A stretch of 64,000 bases of DNA from the NCBI RefSeq assembly GCF_024362695.1, contig NW_026063254.1, forward strand, positions 124,001 to 188,000, written 5' to 3'. The notes beneath the pieces were generated by a model that worked only from the letters and a program-made list of their open reading frames with translations, was not told the DNA's origin and ran no database searches. The position numbers and the translations under genes were made by a program. This document shows, piece after piece, positions 1-9,639 of the stretch (position 1 is the first letter of the stretch; each line of letters opens with the position of its first letter). Source of the DNA: Pectinophora gossypiella (taxonomy: Eukaryota > Arthropoda > Insecta > Lepidoptera > Gelechiidae).

Positions 1-412
1 CGTGATCGTGTCAAGAAGCGCATGACGCCATAGCTACTGGAATGATTTCGATGTTTTTTTTTAAACTGAGTGACCTCAAGTTAGTATTTGATCACTTTTC
101 TAACTTAGAGGGTAGGTAGGCGCCATAATTTAGGGAATTTATGATAAAATTTTGATGCAACTGTCTTTATTAAACAGTTATATCTCATTCCTACAGGAAC
201 CTACACATAGCTATAGCTAGCTATCTATTAACATTAAAACTCTTTCTAGAATCACATTACGCCAATTAATTGATCTGATTTGTATAAGTTTTTTTATTCA
301 ACTGACTGTTACATTACATACAGATAAAATCTAATTACTTACACCACATAATTAATATAGTACTACATGACTAGCTACGCTTTAAACTTGAGGAGGTAAT
401 TCGATAGACATT

Positions 413-573
413 ATCCTATTTTCGCCTGCGAGATTTATTTTGTTAACCATGTAGTACCCTTAGTACGTCCAGCCAATCCGCACACAGTATTCAGCGTAGT
501 AGAAGAAGAAAGAGAGGGCACTATCTTTCTCTTCCACCACGCCGGTGGTGGAAGAGAAAGAGAAACTCATTCC
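413..573. repeat. DIRS-1 left inverted terminal repeat
   Basis: This segment is the inverted partner of 5276-5436, with a few differences near the inner end. It begins ATCCTATTTTCGCC right after the flanking ATT. Inside it, 525-540 and 545-560 form a perfect 16-bp stem (arm CTTTCTCTTCCACCAC) around the loop GCCG; the right repeat keeps only about 7 bp of this stem. Confidence 0.9.
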
Positions 574-687
574 TTTGTGCGCACGCGCCGTGAACGCACG
601 CAGCAGTTATAAATAATAATTTACGAGTAATTTTATTTATAAGTACCTACATATTCAACAAAAAATTCGACTATTTCGTATTGAAAT

Positions 688-2068
688 ATGTCTAAACGAC
701 CCCACGAGGAGTCAAAAGAAGAACGTTGGCATCGTAAATTGAAAAAGTATGAAGCCAAATTGAAGAAAAGACGGTTAATTGTTTATAGTGAAAACGAGGA
801 CGAACAATTTGAAGGTTAGTGTTTTTTCTACCATAAAAGTGTTTCGAATTTGTTATTGTGCTCTTTCATGCCTAGAATCAATGCGTGACATTGTTCAACG
901 GCAATGCTTGCTCCGAGTTAACACGAGATGTTAACCAGTAGCTATTTCTGTTCAGAGTTAATACGAGATATTAACCAGAAGCTATTAACTATTTTATTTT
1001 TTAAGGCTTTATTTGCCTATTTCTGGATTGCGTCTATTTACGCTACGCTTTTATTTACCAGATAATCCAGATCCCGACCGAGGGTCGGTCGACGGGTGGT
1101 ACCCTCCCTATGAAGAGCCCCCGGCCGCACTTGCGCCGCTTTCGCCTAACCCAGACGAGTCCGTGCCTGTTGAATTCCCTACACCGACCACGCCCGTACC
1201 GCCCGCCGAGCCTACCGTTTTAACCGAAGGCTCCAGTTCAGGCTCCGCGGATGCCGCTGATACTTTAAACGTTGACCCAGACCTTCTTAAAGCCCTTGGG
1301 AATTTAGAAGAGGAGATCACGGACTGGGGTGAACCCATAGTCGATCACATTGCTGTGCGTCTCAAACCTTTTTTGATCAGTGGACTTAAAAAAGAAGACA
1401 AAGACACTATTCTTAAGAAATATCCATTCCCTAAGAATTTGACACTGACTAAGGCTCCGACTCTAAATGTGGAAATTAGCACCATGCTAAACGAGACGAA
1501 CAGAAACAGGGATAAACGCCTGTATGTTAAGCAAAACCAGCTAGGAGCTGTATTGAGCGGAGTAACAAAGGCTATGTCATTTTTATTGCATAAAGATCCC
1601 AAGATAGCAGACATTTTAAGCATTTTGTCGGATGCGAGCAAGCTGTTAGCCGACTCTCATTACCTAGAAACCGACACTCGAAGAATACTGATTTCTCCAT
1701 TGATCGATAAGGATCTCATAGTCCACTTTAAAGATAGGAAAAGGGATGAATATTTGTTTGGGGACAATCTAGGAGAATTGGTGAAAAATTCTCAAGGAAT
1801 TAAGAAGACCAGTCAACTTATTCAAGCAAGTCCATCAACGAATTTAAACCCCAGAGGACCTTCGTCTCGCGGCCGTCAGCAAAAGTACAACACGAATCGA
1901 GGCGGAGGTCAACAGAGGACGTTTCGTCGTCGAGGTGCGCACCCGCAACAACAGGCCGCGCCAGCGCGCCGCCAGCCGCAACAGGCGCACACCGCGTCGC
2001 GCCGCCCGCCGCACGGCGCCCCAGCGAGCGCACCGCGACCCCCGACGACGGCAGGGACGCTCCCTTAA
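688..2068 (+). CDS. DIRS-1 gag-like protein, two exons (688-814, 1062-2068)
   Basis: Probable structural (Gag) protein of DIRS-1. Exon 1 (688-814) starts at ATG and encodes 42 residues, basic (MSKR, KLKKRR) then acidic (YSENEDEQ). It ends in phase 1 at G|GTTAGT. An acceptor after a pyrimidine-rich stretch (TTTTATTTACCAG, ending 1061) restores phase 1 and leads into the long gag frame. The open frame before 1062 has no ATG and reads through intron sequence. The body has an acidic and proline-rich N-terminal third, a helical middle shared with the DIRS-2 and 61.9-kb gags (for example the run NRDKRLYVKQNQLG), and an arginine/glycine/glutamine-rich tail (1840-2060) likely to bind RNA. The splice is inferred from frame, consensus and comparison with the sister elements. 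Confidence 0.8.
815..1061 (+). other. Intron of DIRS-1 gag with two tandem palindromes
   Basis: This 247-bp inferred intron holds two 40-bp direct units. Each has a six-base stem around the same loop ACGAGAT: GTTAAC/GTTAAC at 917-935 and GTTAAT/ATTAAC at 957-975. The loop-closing pair changes from C-G to T-A on both sides, so the pairing is kept. The role is unknown: RNA hairpins or binding sites for a dimeric protein are both possible. Confidence 0.6.
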
Positions 2069-2154
2069 CAACCTTACCATCGCCACAGGTACATGCAGGC
2101 CGTTTACAATACTTTATTGAAACCTGGTCGTCAATTACTGACGATAAATTTATC

Positions 2155-3990
2155 TTGAATGCAATTTCTGGTTACAAAATTCCTTTTACTGACATACCAA
2201 TTCAAAATCCCGATTCATACCCGAAACGCATATTTTCAGTTACTGAAAGCACATACGTTAAATTGGAAATATCTCATTTATTAAACATAGGTGCTATTAA
2301 AGAATGTACTTTCGTTGAAGGTCAGTACGTCTCTGATATCTTCCTTGTCCCCAAAAAGGACAACGGCTTTAGATTTATTCTAAATCTCAAAAACTTGAAC
2401 CAGTTTGTTTACTGCGAACATTTTAAGATGGAAGACATCAGAACAGCGTCCAGACTTGTAACCAAAGATTCATTTATGGTAAATCTCGATTTAAAGGAAG
2501 CTTACTTTCTACTCCCGATACACAAATCCCATAGAAAATATTTACGATTTTCTTTCAATGAAACTTTATATGAGTTTTCCTGTCTTCCTTTCGGACTGTC
2601 ATCAGCGCCATATATTTTTACAAAAATACTTAAACCTGTTATTTCATATCTTAGATCAAAGGGATTCTTATCGGTTCGGTACCTTGATGACATTTTGTGT
2701 ATCGGTAGTTCATATAAAGAATGTATTGATAATGTTAATCAAACTATTGAATTCTTAACTAAACTGGGTTTTGTCATTAATTACAAAAAATCTAACTTGA
2801 ATCCAAGCAAATCATGTCAATTTCTAGGTTTCATTTTAAATTCTGAGAAAATGATATTAGAACTTCCACAAAAGAAAAAGCAAGATATTTTAAGGCGTAT
2901 TGAAACTATATCGACGCTTAAAACAATTGTGATTCGCGACTTTGCACGCTTTTTAGGAAATCTAATTGCAGCATGCCCAGCTATTGCTTATAGCTGGGTA
3001 TATACGAAAGGATTTGAGAGAGCGAAATATTTAGCGTTGCTAAGCAATGGTGATAACTATGATGGGACCATGACCATTCCAAATAGTTTCTGTGGTGATT
3101 TATTATGGTGGAAAAATAACATCCTTCTGGCCACTAATCCTATTCGGCGAAGTAAATATGTAATGGAGATTTTTACCGACGCGTCCCAAACTGGCTGGGG
3201 CGCCGCATGTAACGGTAAAAGGACCGGCGGACATTGGTCAATCGAAGAACGAACTAACCACATTAACTATTTGGAATTGTTAGCCGTGTTTTTCGGTTTA
3301 AGATCGTTCGCTACTAATAAAAATGATTGTGAAATTTTACTACGTGTCGATAACACCACCGCCATCTCATATGTAAATAGAATGGGCGGTGTTCAATACC
3401 CACACTTAGCAAGTGTTTCTAAAAAGATCTGGCAGTGGTGCGAAGTAAGAAAAATATTCATTTTTGCATCTTATATAAAGTCTTCACGGAACATTGAAGC
3501 TGATTACGAATCTCGACGACTCAATATCGACACGGAGTGGGAACTCTGCAATAATACGTTTCAAAAAATTGTCATGCGGTTTGGTCAACCCGATATTGAC
3601 CTCTTTGCCTCTCGCACTAATGCGAAGTGCGATCGATATGTATCTTGGCGGAGAGATCCATACGCATTCAATATAGATGCCTTCACCGTAGACTGGTGTC
3701 CTTTCTTCTTTTACGCCTTCCCACCATTTTCGTTAATTTTAAAGGTTCTTAACAAAATTGTTAACAATAATGCTACGGGTATATTAGTTGTACCATATTG
3801 GCCCTCACAACCCTGGTACCCCTTATTCAAATCCCTCTGTATTAGTGAAATCATGATATTTCCACCCAGTAAACATCTCCTTTCATCTGTTTTCAGGACA
3901 ATACACCCGTTGCATCAACATCTTTCATTAGCAGCGAGCATTGTATCCGGCAAGCATTCCTCAATCAAGGCGTACCGGACTCGGCTATAG
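2155..3990 (+). CDS. DIRS-1 reverse transcriptase / RNase H / methylase-like ORF
   Basis: Makes cDNA of the element. From residue 1 at 2155: RT about 40-230, with motif A Asp112 (NLDLKEAYFLL), LPFGLSSAPYIF, and YLDD at 176-179; RNase H about 338-455 (FTDAS Asp342, YLELLA Glu374, VDNTTA Asp399, Asp450); and the DIRS methylase-like domain about 470-570 (DIDLFAS, AFPPFSLI, VVPYWPSQPWYPL). The first codon is TTG, and the frame is open upstream into gag with conserved residues (AGRLQYFI), while the first in-frame ATG lies inside the RT. It is therefore probably made by a -1 shift from gag or another non-ATG route. It ends 5 bases before the first ATG of the recombinase ORF, whose open frame overlaps it. 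All key residues are present. Confidence 0.95.
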   Translation: MNAISGYKIPFTDIPIQNPDSYPKRIFSVTESTYVKLEISHLLNIGAIKECTFVEGQYVSDIFLVPKKDNGFRFILNLKNLNQFVYCEHFKMEDIRTASRLVTKDSFMVNLDLKEAYFLLPIHKSHRKYLRFSFNETLYEFSCLPFGLSSAPYIFTKILKPVISYLRSKGFLSVRYLDDILCIGSSYKECIDNVNQTIEFLTKLGFVINYKKSNLNPSKSCQFLGFILNSEKMILELPQKKKQDILRRIETISTLKTIVIRDFARFLGNLIAACPAIAYSWVYTKGFERAKYLALLSNGDNYDGTMTIPNSFCGDLLWWKNNILLATNPIRRSKYVMEIFTDASQTGWGAACNGKRTGGHWSIEERTNHINYLELLAVFFGLRSFATNKNDCEILLRVDNTTAISYVNRMGGVQYPHLASVSKKIWQWCEVRKIFIFASYIKSSRNIEADYESRRLNIDTEWELCNNTFQKIVMRFGQPDIDLFASRTNAKCDRYVSWRRDPYAFNIDAFTVDWCPFFFYAFPPFSLILKVLNKIVNNNATGILVVPYWPSQPWYPLFKSLCISEIMIFPPSKHLLSSVFRTIHPLHQHLSLAASIVSGKHSSIKAYRTRL

Positions 3991-3995
3991 ATGTA

Positions 3996-4901
3996 ATGAT
4001 TTCGTCGGTGTCACAAAGTACTAGAAATCAATACACATCCAGTTTGAGGAAATGGTGGGAACATTGTGTAAATAATGAAGTCGATTTTTATAATGTCACG
4101 ATTACTTCACTACTTGATTTTCTTAGTAAATGTTTAAAATCAGGTACTTCTTACGGTTCATTGAATTGTCACCGTTCAGCAATATCTTTAATTTCATCTA
4201 ATCGTATAGGCGAAGATGCAAGAGTTAAACGTTTTTTTAAAGGTGCATTTAAATTGAAACCTGTCTTCCCTCGCTACAATGTAACTTGGAATCCTAATAT
4301 CGTTTTAGAATACTTGTCTAAATTATTTCCCAATGACTCATTAACCTTAGAAAAAATCACTCATAAATGTACAGTTTTGTTGGCTTTAGCAACAGGGCAA
4401 AGAACTCAGACGCTTTCTTTAATAAAGTTGCACAATATTAACACCTACAGCGATAGGGTAGTTATTACGATAACAGACTTGGTTAAGACATCAGGCATAG
4501 GCCGGGCTCAACCACTACTAGACCTTCCCTTCTTTTTAGACAAACCGAGTATTTGCCCTGCAGCCACAGTAATTGCATACATGTCGGCCACTGCTCCTAT
4601 CAGACCAATGTCTGAGACCAAGTTGTTCCTGACTTGTAAAAAACCTCATAAAGCTGCTTCATCGCAGACCATAGGTCGATGGATAAAGCAGACTTTAGAG
4701 GTAAGTGGTGTTGATACAAGGGTGTTCCGTCCACATAGCACACGCCACGCGGCAACGTCTGCCGCGTTGCGCGCTGGTATAAACATTGACGTAATCCGTC
4801 GTTGTGCTGGTTGGACGGGACACTCTACTGTTTTTGCAAATTTCTACAATAGACCAGTAATTAATGAAAATGTGAATCTTCTAAGTAATGTAACCGAATA
4901 A
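3996..4901 (+). CDS. DIRS-1 tyrosine recombinase (YR)
   Basis: Tyrosine recombinase that should integrate the circular DNA of the element in place of a DDE integrase. The visible catalytic set is Arg136 (TGQRTQTL), His247-x-x-Arg250 (HSTRHAAT), Trp273 (AGWTGHS, the His/Trp position) and Tyr284 (FANFYNRP). The N-terminal part (about 1-110) looks like the SAM-like core-binding domain. The frame is open upstream of ATG 3996 and overlaps the RT ORF in another phase; upstream residues resemble the start of the DIRS-2 recombinase, so the true start may be earlier. The ORF is undamaged. Confidence 0.95.
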   Translation: MISSVSQSTRNQYTSSLRKWWEHCVNNEVDFYNVTITSLLDFLSKCLKSGTSYGSLNCHRSAISLISSNRIGEDARVKRFFKGAFKLKPVFPRYNVTWNPNIVLEYLSKLFPNDSLTLEKITHKCTVLLALATGQRTQTLSLIKLHNINTYSDRVVITITDLVKTSGIGRAQPLLDLPFFLDKPSICPAATVIAYMSATAPIRPMSETKLFLTCKKPHKAASSQTIGRWIKQTLEVSGVDTRVFRPHSTRHAATSAALRAGINIDVIRRCAGWTGHSTVFANFYNRPVINENVNLLSNVTE

Positions 4902-5049
4902 CAATTAAGAATTTAAGACTGATAATTTTCTGATCTTTAGTTTTTTAATTTATAAATTTTGTTGAAAATAAAAAATAAAACAACTCTGTACTTACCTATT
5001 TGTTTATTATTTTGATCTTATAACAACATTGACTATACGCTCTAAACAT

Positions 5050-5162
5050 CTACATGGTTAACAAAATAAATCTCGCAGGCGAAAATAGGATAATTAAATG
5101 ATCAAACGAACTTACCAAGTGAAGTTCGATCATAATTATCCTATTTTCGCCGAAGAGATTTA
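5050..5162. repeat. DIRS-1 internal complementary region (circle junction)
   Basis: Positions 5050-5091 are the reverse complement of the left end (413-456) and 5095-5162 of the right end (about 5410-5475), with AAT (5092-5094) between them. Read on the minus strand this is right end-ATT-left end, the head-to-tail junction of the circular form. This is the template used in the DIRS1 replication model to rebuild full ends. Confidence 0.92.
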
Positions 5163-5275
5163 AAGTCCCTCCCAACCCCTTTTCTCGTTCTAAAATCTAG
5201 ATCATTATCCATAGTCTAGATTTAAACCCCTGAAAGATAAAGTCAATGTTGTATAATTCTGCTGTCTCTCTGAAT

Positions 5276-5475
5276 AATGAGTTTCTCATCGAACCACCAC
5301 CGGCGTGGTGGAAGAGAAAGATAGTGCCCTCTCTTTCTTCTTCTACTACGCTGAATACTGTGTGCGGATTGGCTGGACGTACTAAGGGTACTACATGGTT
5401 AACAAAATAAATCTCTTCGGCGAAAATAGGATAATTATGATCGAACTTCACTTGGTAAGTTCGTTTGATCATTTA
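5276..5475. repeat. DIRS-1 right inverted terminal repeat with extension
   Basis: Positions 5276-5436 mirror the left repeat. The extension 5437-5475 is found only here and in the internal complementary region. It holds a palindrome with 7-base arms CGAACTT (5442-5448) and AAGTTCG (5457-5463) around an 8-base spacer, then GATCATTTA before the ATT junction. Confidence 0.88.
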
Positions 5476-6654
5476 ATTTATACGAACTTTAAGCCCAGTA
5501 ATCAATCATAGTAATAAGGTAATACTCATTTTAGACAAAGAAACGGATAGGTAATCAGTTCGTCAACGAAATTATAACACCTACACTTAGTTTGTTTACT
5601 ATTTAACGAGGGAAAATAATCCTTACTAATATTATAAATGCGAAAGTAACTCTGTCTGTCTGTCTGTCTGTTACGCTTTCCCGCTTAAACCTCTCAACCG
5701 ATTTTGATTAAATTTGGCACAGACAATCTTTAGACCCTGAGAAAGAAAATAGGATACCTTTTATTGCGAAAAGAAGGGACGAAGAGATTGAAATAGGGGT
5801 TGAAAGTTTGTATGGGATATTTTAATTTTAAAATATAAATCCATGAAACTTTATATTTAAGCACTTGATAAAAAATAATTAAACATTTGTTCTAGCGTTG
5901 CTGAAATTTCGACCAGTGAGGGGGTGAAATGAGGGTTGAAAGTTTGTATGGGAGTTCGTCATTTTTGGGGATAAAACCACGAAACTTTATATTTAGGAAC
6001 TTGATAAGAAATAAAAAAAACAATTTGTTAAAGCGTTTTTGAAAATTCGATCTTTGAGGGGATGAAATAGGTGTTGAAATTTTTTATGAGGTTCGTCATT
6101 TTTCAAGATAAAAATATTAAATTTTGTGTTTAGGCACTAAATAACAAACAAAAAATCGTTTGTTCAAGCATTTTGAAATTTTTACCAGTATGGGGGTGAA
6201 ATACGGGTTGAATGTTTGTATGGGTATTCGTCATTTTTGAAGATAAAACCATGAAACTTGGTACGTAGGTCTCTTAGGATGTGCAGAGTTTTTCAACAAA
6301 CGGATTTTCCGAAATTCGAACGGAACGGAACGGATTCGGAACGGGAACTACGAAGCCAAACTTTTTGTATACAAAATATTAACCACTGAACCTAGGAACA
6401 TGATATTTAGTAGTTTTGGGTGTATCAAGTTAAAAAAATTTGGCTTTTGTAGATAAAGTTCCTTTTAACGAATACTCTGCATCGCCGCCACTGCCGTCGG
6501 TCGTCGTTCGTCGTCGCGCACATTCGCCGAAGTGTGGCGGCAGTCAACGGCGCTGTCTTGTGGTGGGGGAGCGCACGTGGTGTATACGTGGCCTGCTCGC
6601 GAGCGTCGAGTCCAAACAATTTCTACATTTTAACAAATAATAACAAAATAGCAA

Positions 6655-6713
6655 ACGTTGTGTACAAAAAAGTTTTAAATTAGGTCATTTTAAAATATTT
6701 TTGTACACAACGT
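6655..6713. repeat. Short hairpin inside repeat A
   Basis: A 16-bp perfect inverted repeat (ACGTTGTGTACAAAAA) surrounds an AT-rich centre. The same hairpin is kept in the other copy of repeat A (about 44219-44276). It may be a tiny MITE that jumped into the ancestor of repeat A. Confidence 0.6.
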
Positions 6714-6946
6714 GACGCTGACCCCTGTAAGTGTCTTGGACATAAGGGACCGATAAATATTCCTAGGTAATTTCTGCCACTCAATGGAATACATAGGTAC
6801 TTTATAACGACTGTAAACAGATATTTTTTATTTTTTTTAAATATACCTACTTACTCTCTTTTAATCACATGCTATACCGTTCCTTTTATATAATCCTTAA
6901 TATTCAAATTAAAAGTACGCAGACGAAGTCGCGGGTACCAGCTAGT

Positions 6947-7694
6947 AATGTTTATAAAAACCGCATTGAACGCATACAAAAAAAATTCGTTAAGCACCTT
7001 AATTTTAAATGTAGGAAAGTTGATTGCGATACGTCGTAATCGCCGTCCCCGGAGAATAAAAGTATAAGTGCAAAAAGTCAACTTTTCAGGAAAAATAAAA
7101 AACTGAAATATCGTCATAACTTTGTAACAAATAAACTATGTGAAACATCAAAGACTGAATTAAATAGCTAATTTTTTACACTAACGCTTATTTATTATTA
7201 ATTTGCTTTTAAGTTTACAGTTTGGGAGATAATGTATTTTTTTTACTTTAGCAAAAGAACAAATAATGAATATTTTTTTAATAGTCACTTGTCATTTTTT
7301 TCTCGTAAATTTTATTATGCAACATAAAAAAAAGGAATCAATATCATTTTATTCGTTGGAAATATTAGAGTGAAAGCTTGCCGATTATAGACAGTAGTAT
7401 TTTTTTTCTGGTTATTTGAGTTATTGTTCAGGTTGGCAAAGTCAAATTTAATTTTGTTCTAGTACTTAAAATAAAACAAAATTATGTTAATGTTATATAA
7501 GTATATTAATTAGGAAATATTATTTTCATGAGATTAACTTTTTTTGATAGAGAATAATTAATTTAATAAAATTTTAAACAGTAAAGTGAAAACAATTTTG
7601 ATAAACTAGCATTTCACCTACTTTTGCAATAATATTTAATTTATAATTAAAGGAAGGCAATATTCAGTATAATTTATTATGTTATAATTAAAAC
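6947..7694. other. AT-rich DNA without recognisable features
   Basis: No coding sequence or repeat structure is seen; only short ORFs broken by stops. Confidence 0.6.
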
Positions 7695-8693
7695 TTTATG
7701 CTTTATCCATCAAAAAAACTAATAGAAAATATTGCTCAAAGTGCCATACGTTGAAACATAGGACTGCCTTCACCCCTGAGCAGATGTATGGAATCATCAT
7801 AAATGCGATGAAGTAAAAGAAATGAATCAGTCTTATTTTTTCAATATTAAAGAACTAGTAACAGATATAGGAAGTAACTAGACAAAAAGACTAAAGTGGA
7901 CAAAAAATAAAATCATCAAAAATTATGGAGGTTTGCACTTGTCATACTCACCTAAATGGCTTATATTTTTATTTATACAAAGAATATTCTATATTGCATA
8001 CAATTAATTAAATGTGTCTAGAACGATGAGACGCCGACGAACAGTGACAACCACTGCTGCTTAAATCAAGTTAAAGTAAACATATTATGGACGTTATTCT
8101 ATAAGTTAAGCTGTGTGTAATAATTTGATCAGTATGTGCAATTCAGAGGCCATACCTGCCCACTATCCTACATTCTATCAATCACTTACCTTTGATGATG
8201 CCACTGTAGGAGGTGACAACAAAAGTGAACATAATAGATAAATACAGTTTAATTAACTTGTGCTTGATTTAACTCCTTAAATCTAGTTAGTAGTAGTGGT
8301 TGTCACTGTTCGTCGGCGTTTTATCTTTCTATACACATTTATTGTATGCTATTCGGAATATTTTTTGTAAAATCATTAAAAAATATAAGACGTTTTGGTA
8401 AGTATGACAGGTGCAAACCTCTATAATTTTTGACGATTGTATTTTTTGTCCACTTTCGTCTTTTGTCCAGTTACTTCCTGTATGTGTTACTAGTTCTGTA
8501 GTATTGTAAAAATCAGACTGATTCATTTCTTTTCCTTCATATTGAAGAGAAGTTACTTTCGTATTTATAATGATTGCATACATCTCTCAGCTGCTCAGGG
8601 GACAGTCCTGTATTTCAACGTATGGCAATTTAAGCAATTATTTCTATTAGTTTTGATATTTTTATAGTATTCTTATATCTTTAATGGATGAAA
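7695..8693. mobile_element. Foldback element with about 400-bp arms
   Basis: Arms at about 7695-8078 and 8260-8693 are inverted copies of each other with many differences (outer CTTTATCCAT against ATGGATGAAA; inner CGCCGACGAACAGTGACAAC against its complement). The centre is about 180 bp. There is no ORF of note and it is probably an old foldback or palindromic MITE. Confidence 0.75.
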
Positions 8694-9300
8694 CACATAA
8701 TAATGAGAACTGCTTTTGGCAAAACTGTGTAGTTCTCATGGACAGTGTCCACAATTCACACATTTCTTGATTGCTTAATCCTGCATTGATAAAGGCATGG
8801 GACAGCTCAATGTTCGACTGTTGCAAGTCTTATCACCAAAAAGTGAAACACTGGGCTGATTTTTATACTCTGAAGGGGTACTTCACCTATTACTTGAATG
8901 TGCTCCATTGCAGAGTAGCTTCTGTGGAAGCTAGCTGACCTTCACTAATTGGGAACTTTCGTTATTTCATTTGCAATCAGTTCGTATACAAAAGATAGTA
9001 AGCGTAACAAACACGTTTAAGGGTGAGAACACGAGAGCACTAAGGTATGGTATTCGATGGACATGAAGTTTATTTGAAAATTCAATCTGGGCTACTATCA
9101 CATCAATATTGACAGACTACTGATGTTCTTCAAGAGGCAGTTGCAAACCACATTTTCAACTGACGCTACCTACTTGCACAAATTACCTACTACGTATACA
9201 TCCTGAAACACAACTACAGCTGTAGACGTCTTCTAAACCTCGTGGACAGGGTCCATATAGCTCAAAATCTGTCTATTCTGTGAACTCTAGTGGATACTGA
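8694..9300. other. Unassigned DNA
   Basis: No ORF or repeat that I can name. The composition is less AT-rich than on either side, which suggests a decayed coding element, but no motif survives. Confidence 0.4.
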
Positions 9301-9639
9301 CATTAGAAAATTAAAGCCTGTATCTATACTAGTACAGCAATAATGCTGAGATCGCCAGACGCTTCAGCTAGCTCCGATACAGGAGAATTAACTCAGTAAC
9401 CATATCCTCATGGGCCACTTTTTTCTGGAGTTTTTCTAGCGTAATCGGGTGCTTTATGTCAGACGATGGAATATTTTATCGTATCATCTGACGCCCGTTC
9501 TTCATGCAATGCGGAAGTTACCAGGACCGAGGCACCAAAGCAATTGGCATAACAATTAAGCGCAGACCGATGGTCATATCTCCAAAGCTGACAAGTTTTC
9601 CAAGGGGTCGGCGTGCAGGGCTCGTTTTAACTATTAATT

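Larger units (their letters stand above)
410..5478 (+). mobile_element. DIRS-1: complete DIRS-like tyrosine-recombinase retrotransposon
   Basis: The element has every part of the DIRS plan: inverted terminal repeats (413-573 and 5276-5436, the right one with a 39-bp extension to 5475), gag, an RT/RNase H/methylase-like ORF, a tyrosine recombinase, and an internal complementary region at 5050-5162 that is the reverse complement of the joined right and left ends. Each flank carries ATT (410-412 and 5476-5478), while the unoccupied site in the other copy of repeat A (45453-45455, read on minus) has a single ATT. There is no ordinary target duplication, as expected of recombinase-mediated integration of a circle. 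The three main ORFs are open, so this copy may be recent. Confidence 0.95.
1..6946 (-). mobile_element. Repeat A, copy 1 (minus strand), split by DIRS-1
   Basis: Positions 1-412 and 5476-6946 are together the reverse complement of 43984 to about 45870 and so form one copy of a long non-autonomous repeat that runs off the left edge of the window. Its outer end at 6946 is the mirror of the ACTAGCTGGTACCCGCGAC end at 43984. Inside are about four diverged 135-bp tandem units (5790-6270), a short (TCTG)n microsatellite near 5652 and a GC-rich block at 6480-6610. No transposase is visible. The end sequence and the microsatellite resemble widespread lepidopteran non-autonomous repeats; the class (Helitron-like or other) is not decided. 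Confidence 0.8.

Noticed and set aside
1013..1061. Start of DIRS-1 gag at 1013
   Set aside because: The codon is TTG and the stretch lies before the in-frame acceptor at 1061; exon 1 at 688 offers an ATG with correct phase.
5197..5472. 91-codon frame on minus at the DIRS-1 right end
   Set aside because: Lies in the inverted terminal repeat and has no protein-like features; a by-product of the repeat.
6425..6640. Open frames on both strands in the GC-rich block, also present at 44263-44532
   Set aside because: The frames recur only because the two repeat A copies are nearly identical; both strands are open, as in any GC-rich block, and no motif or start context supports a protein.
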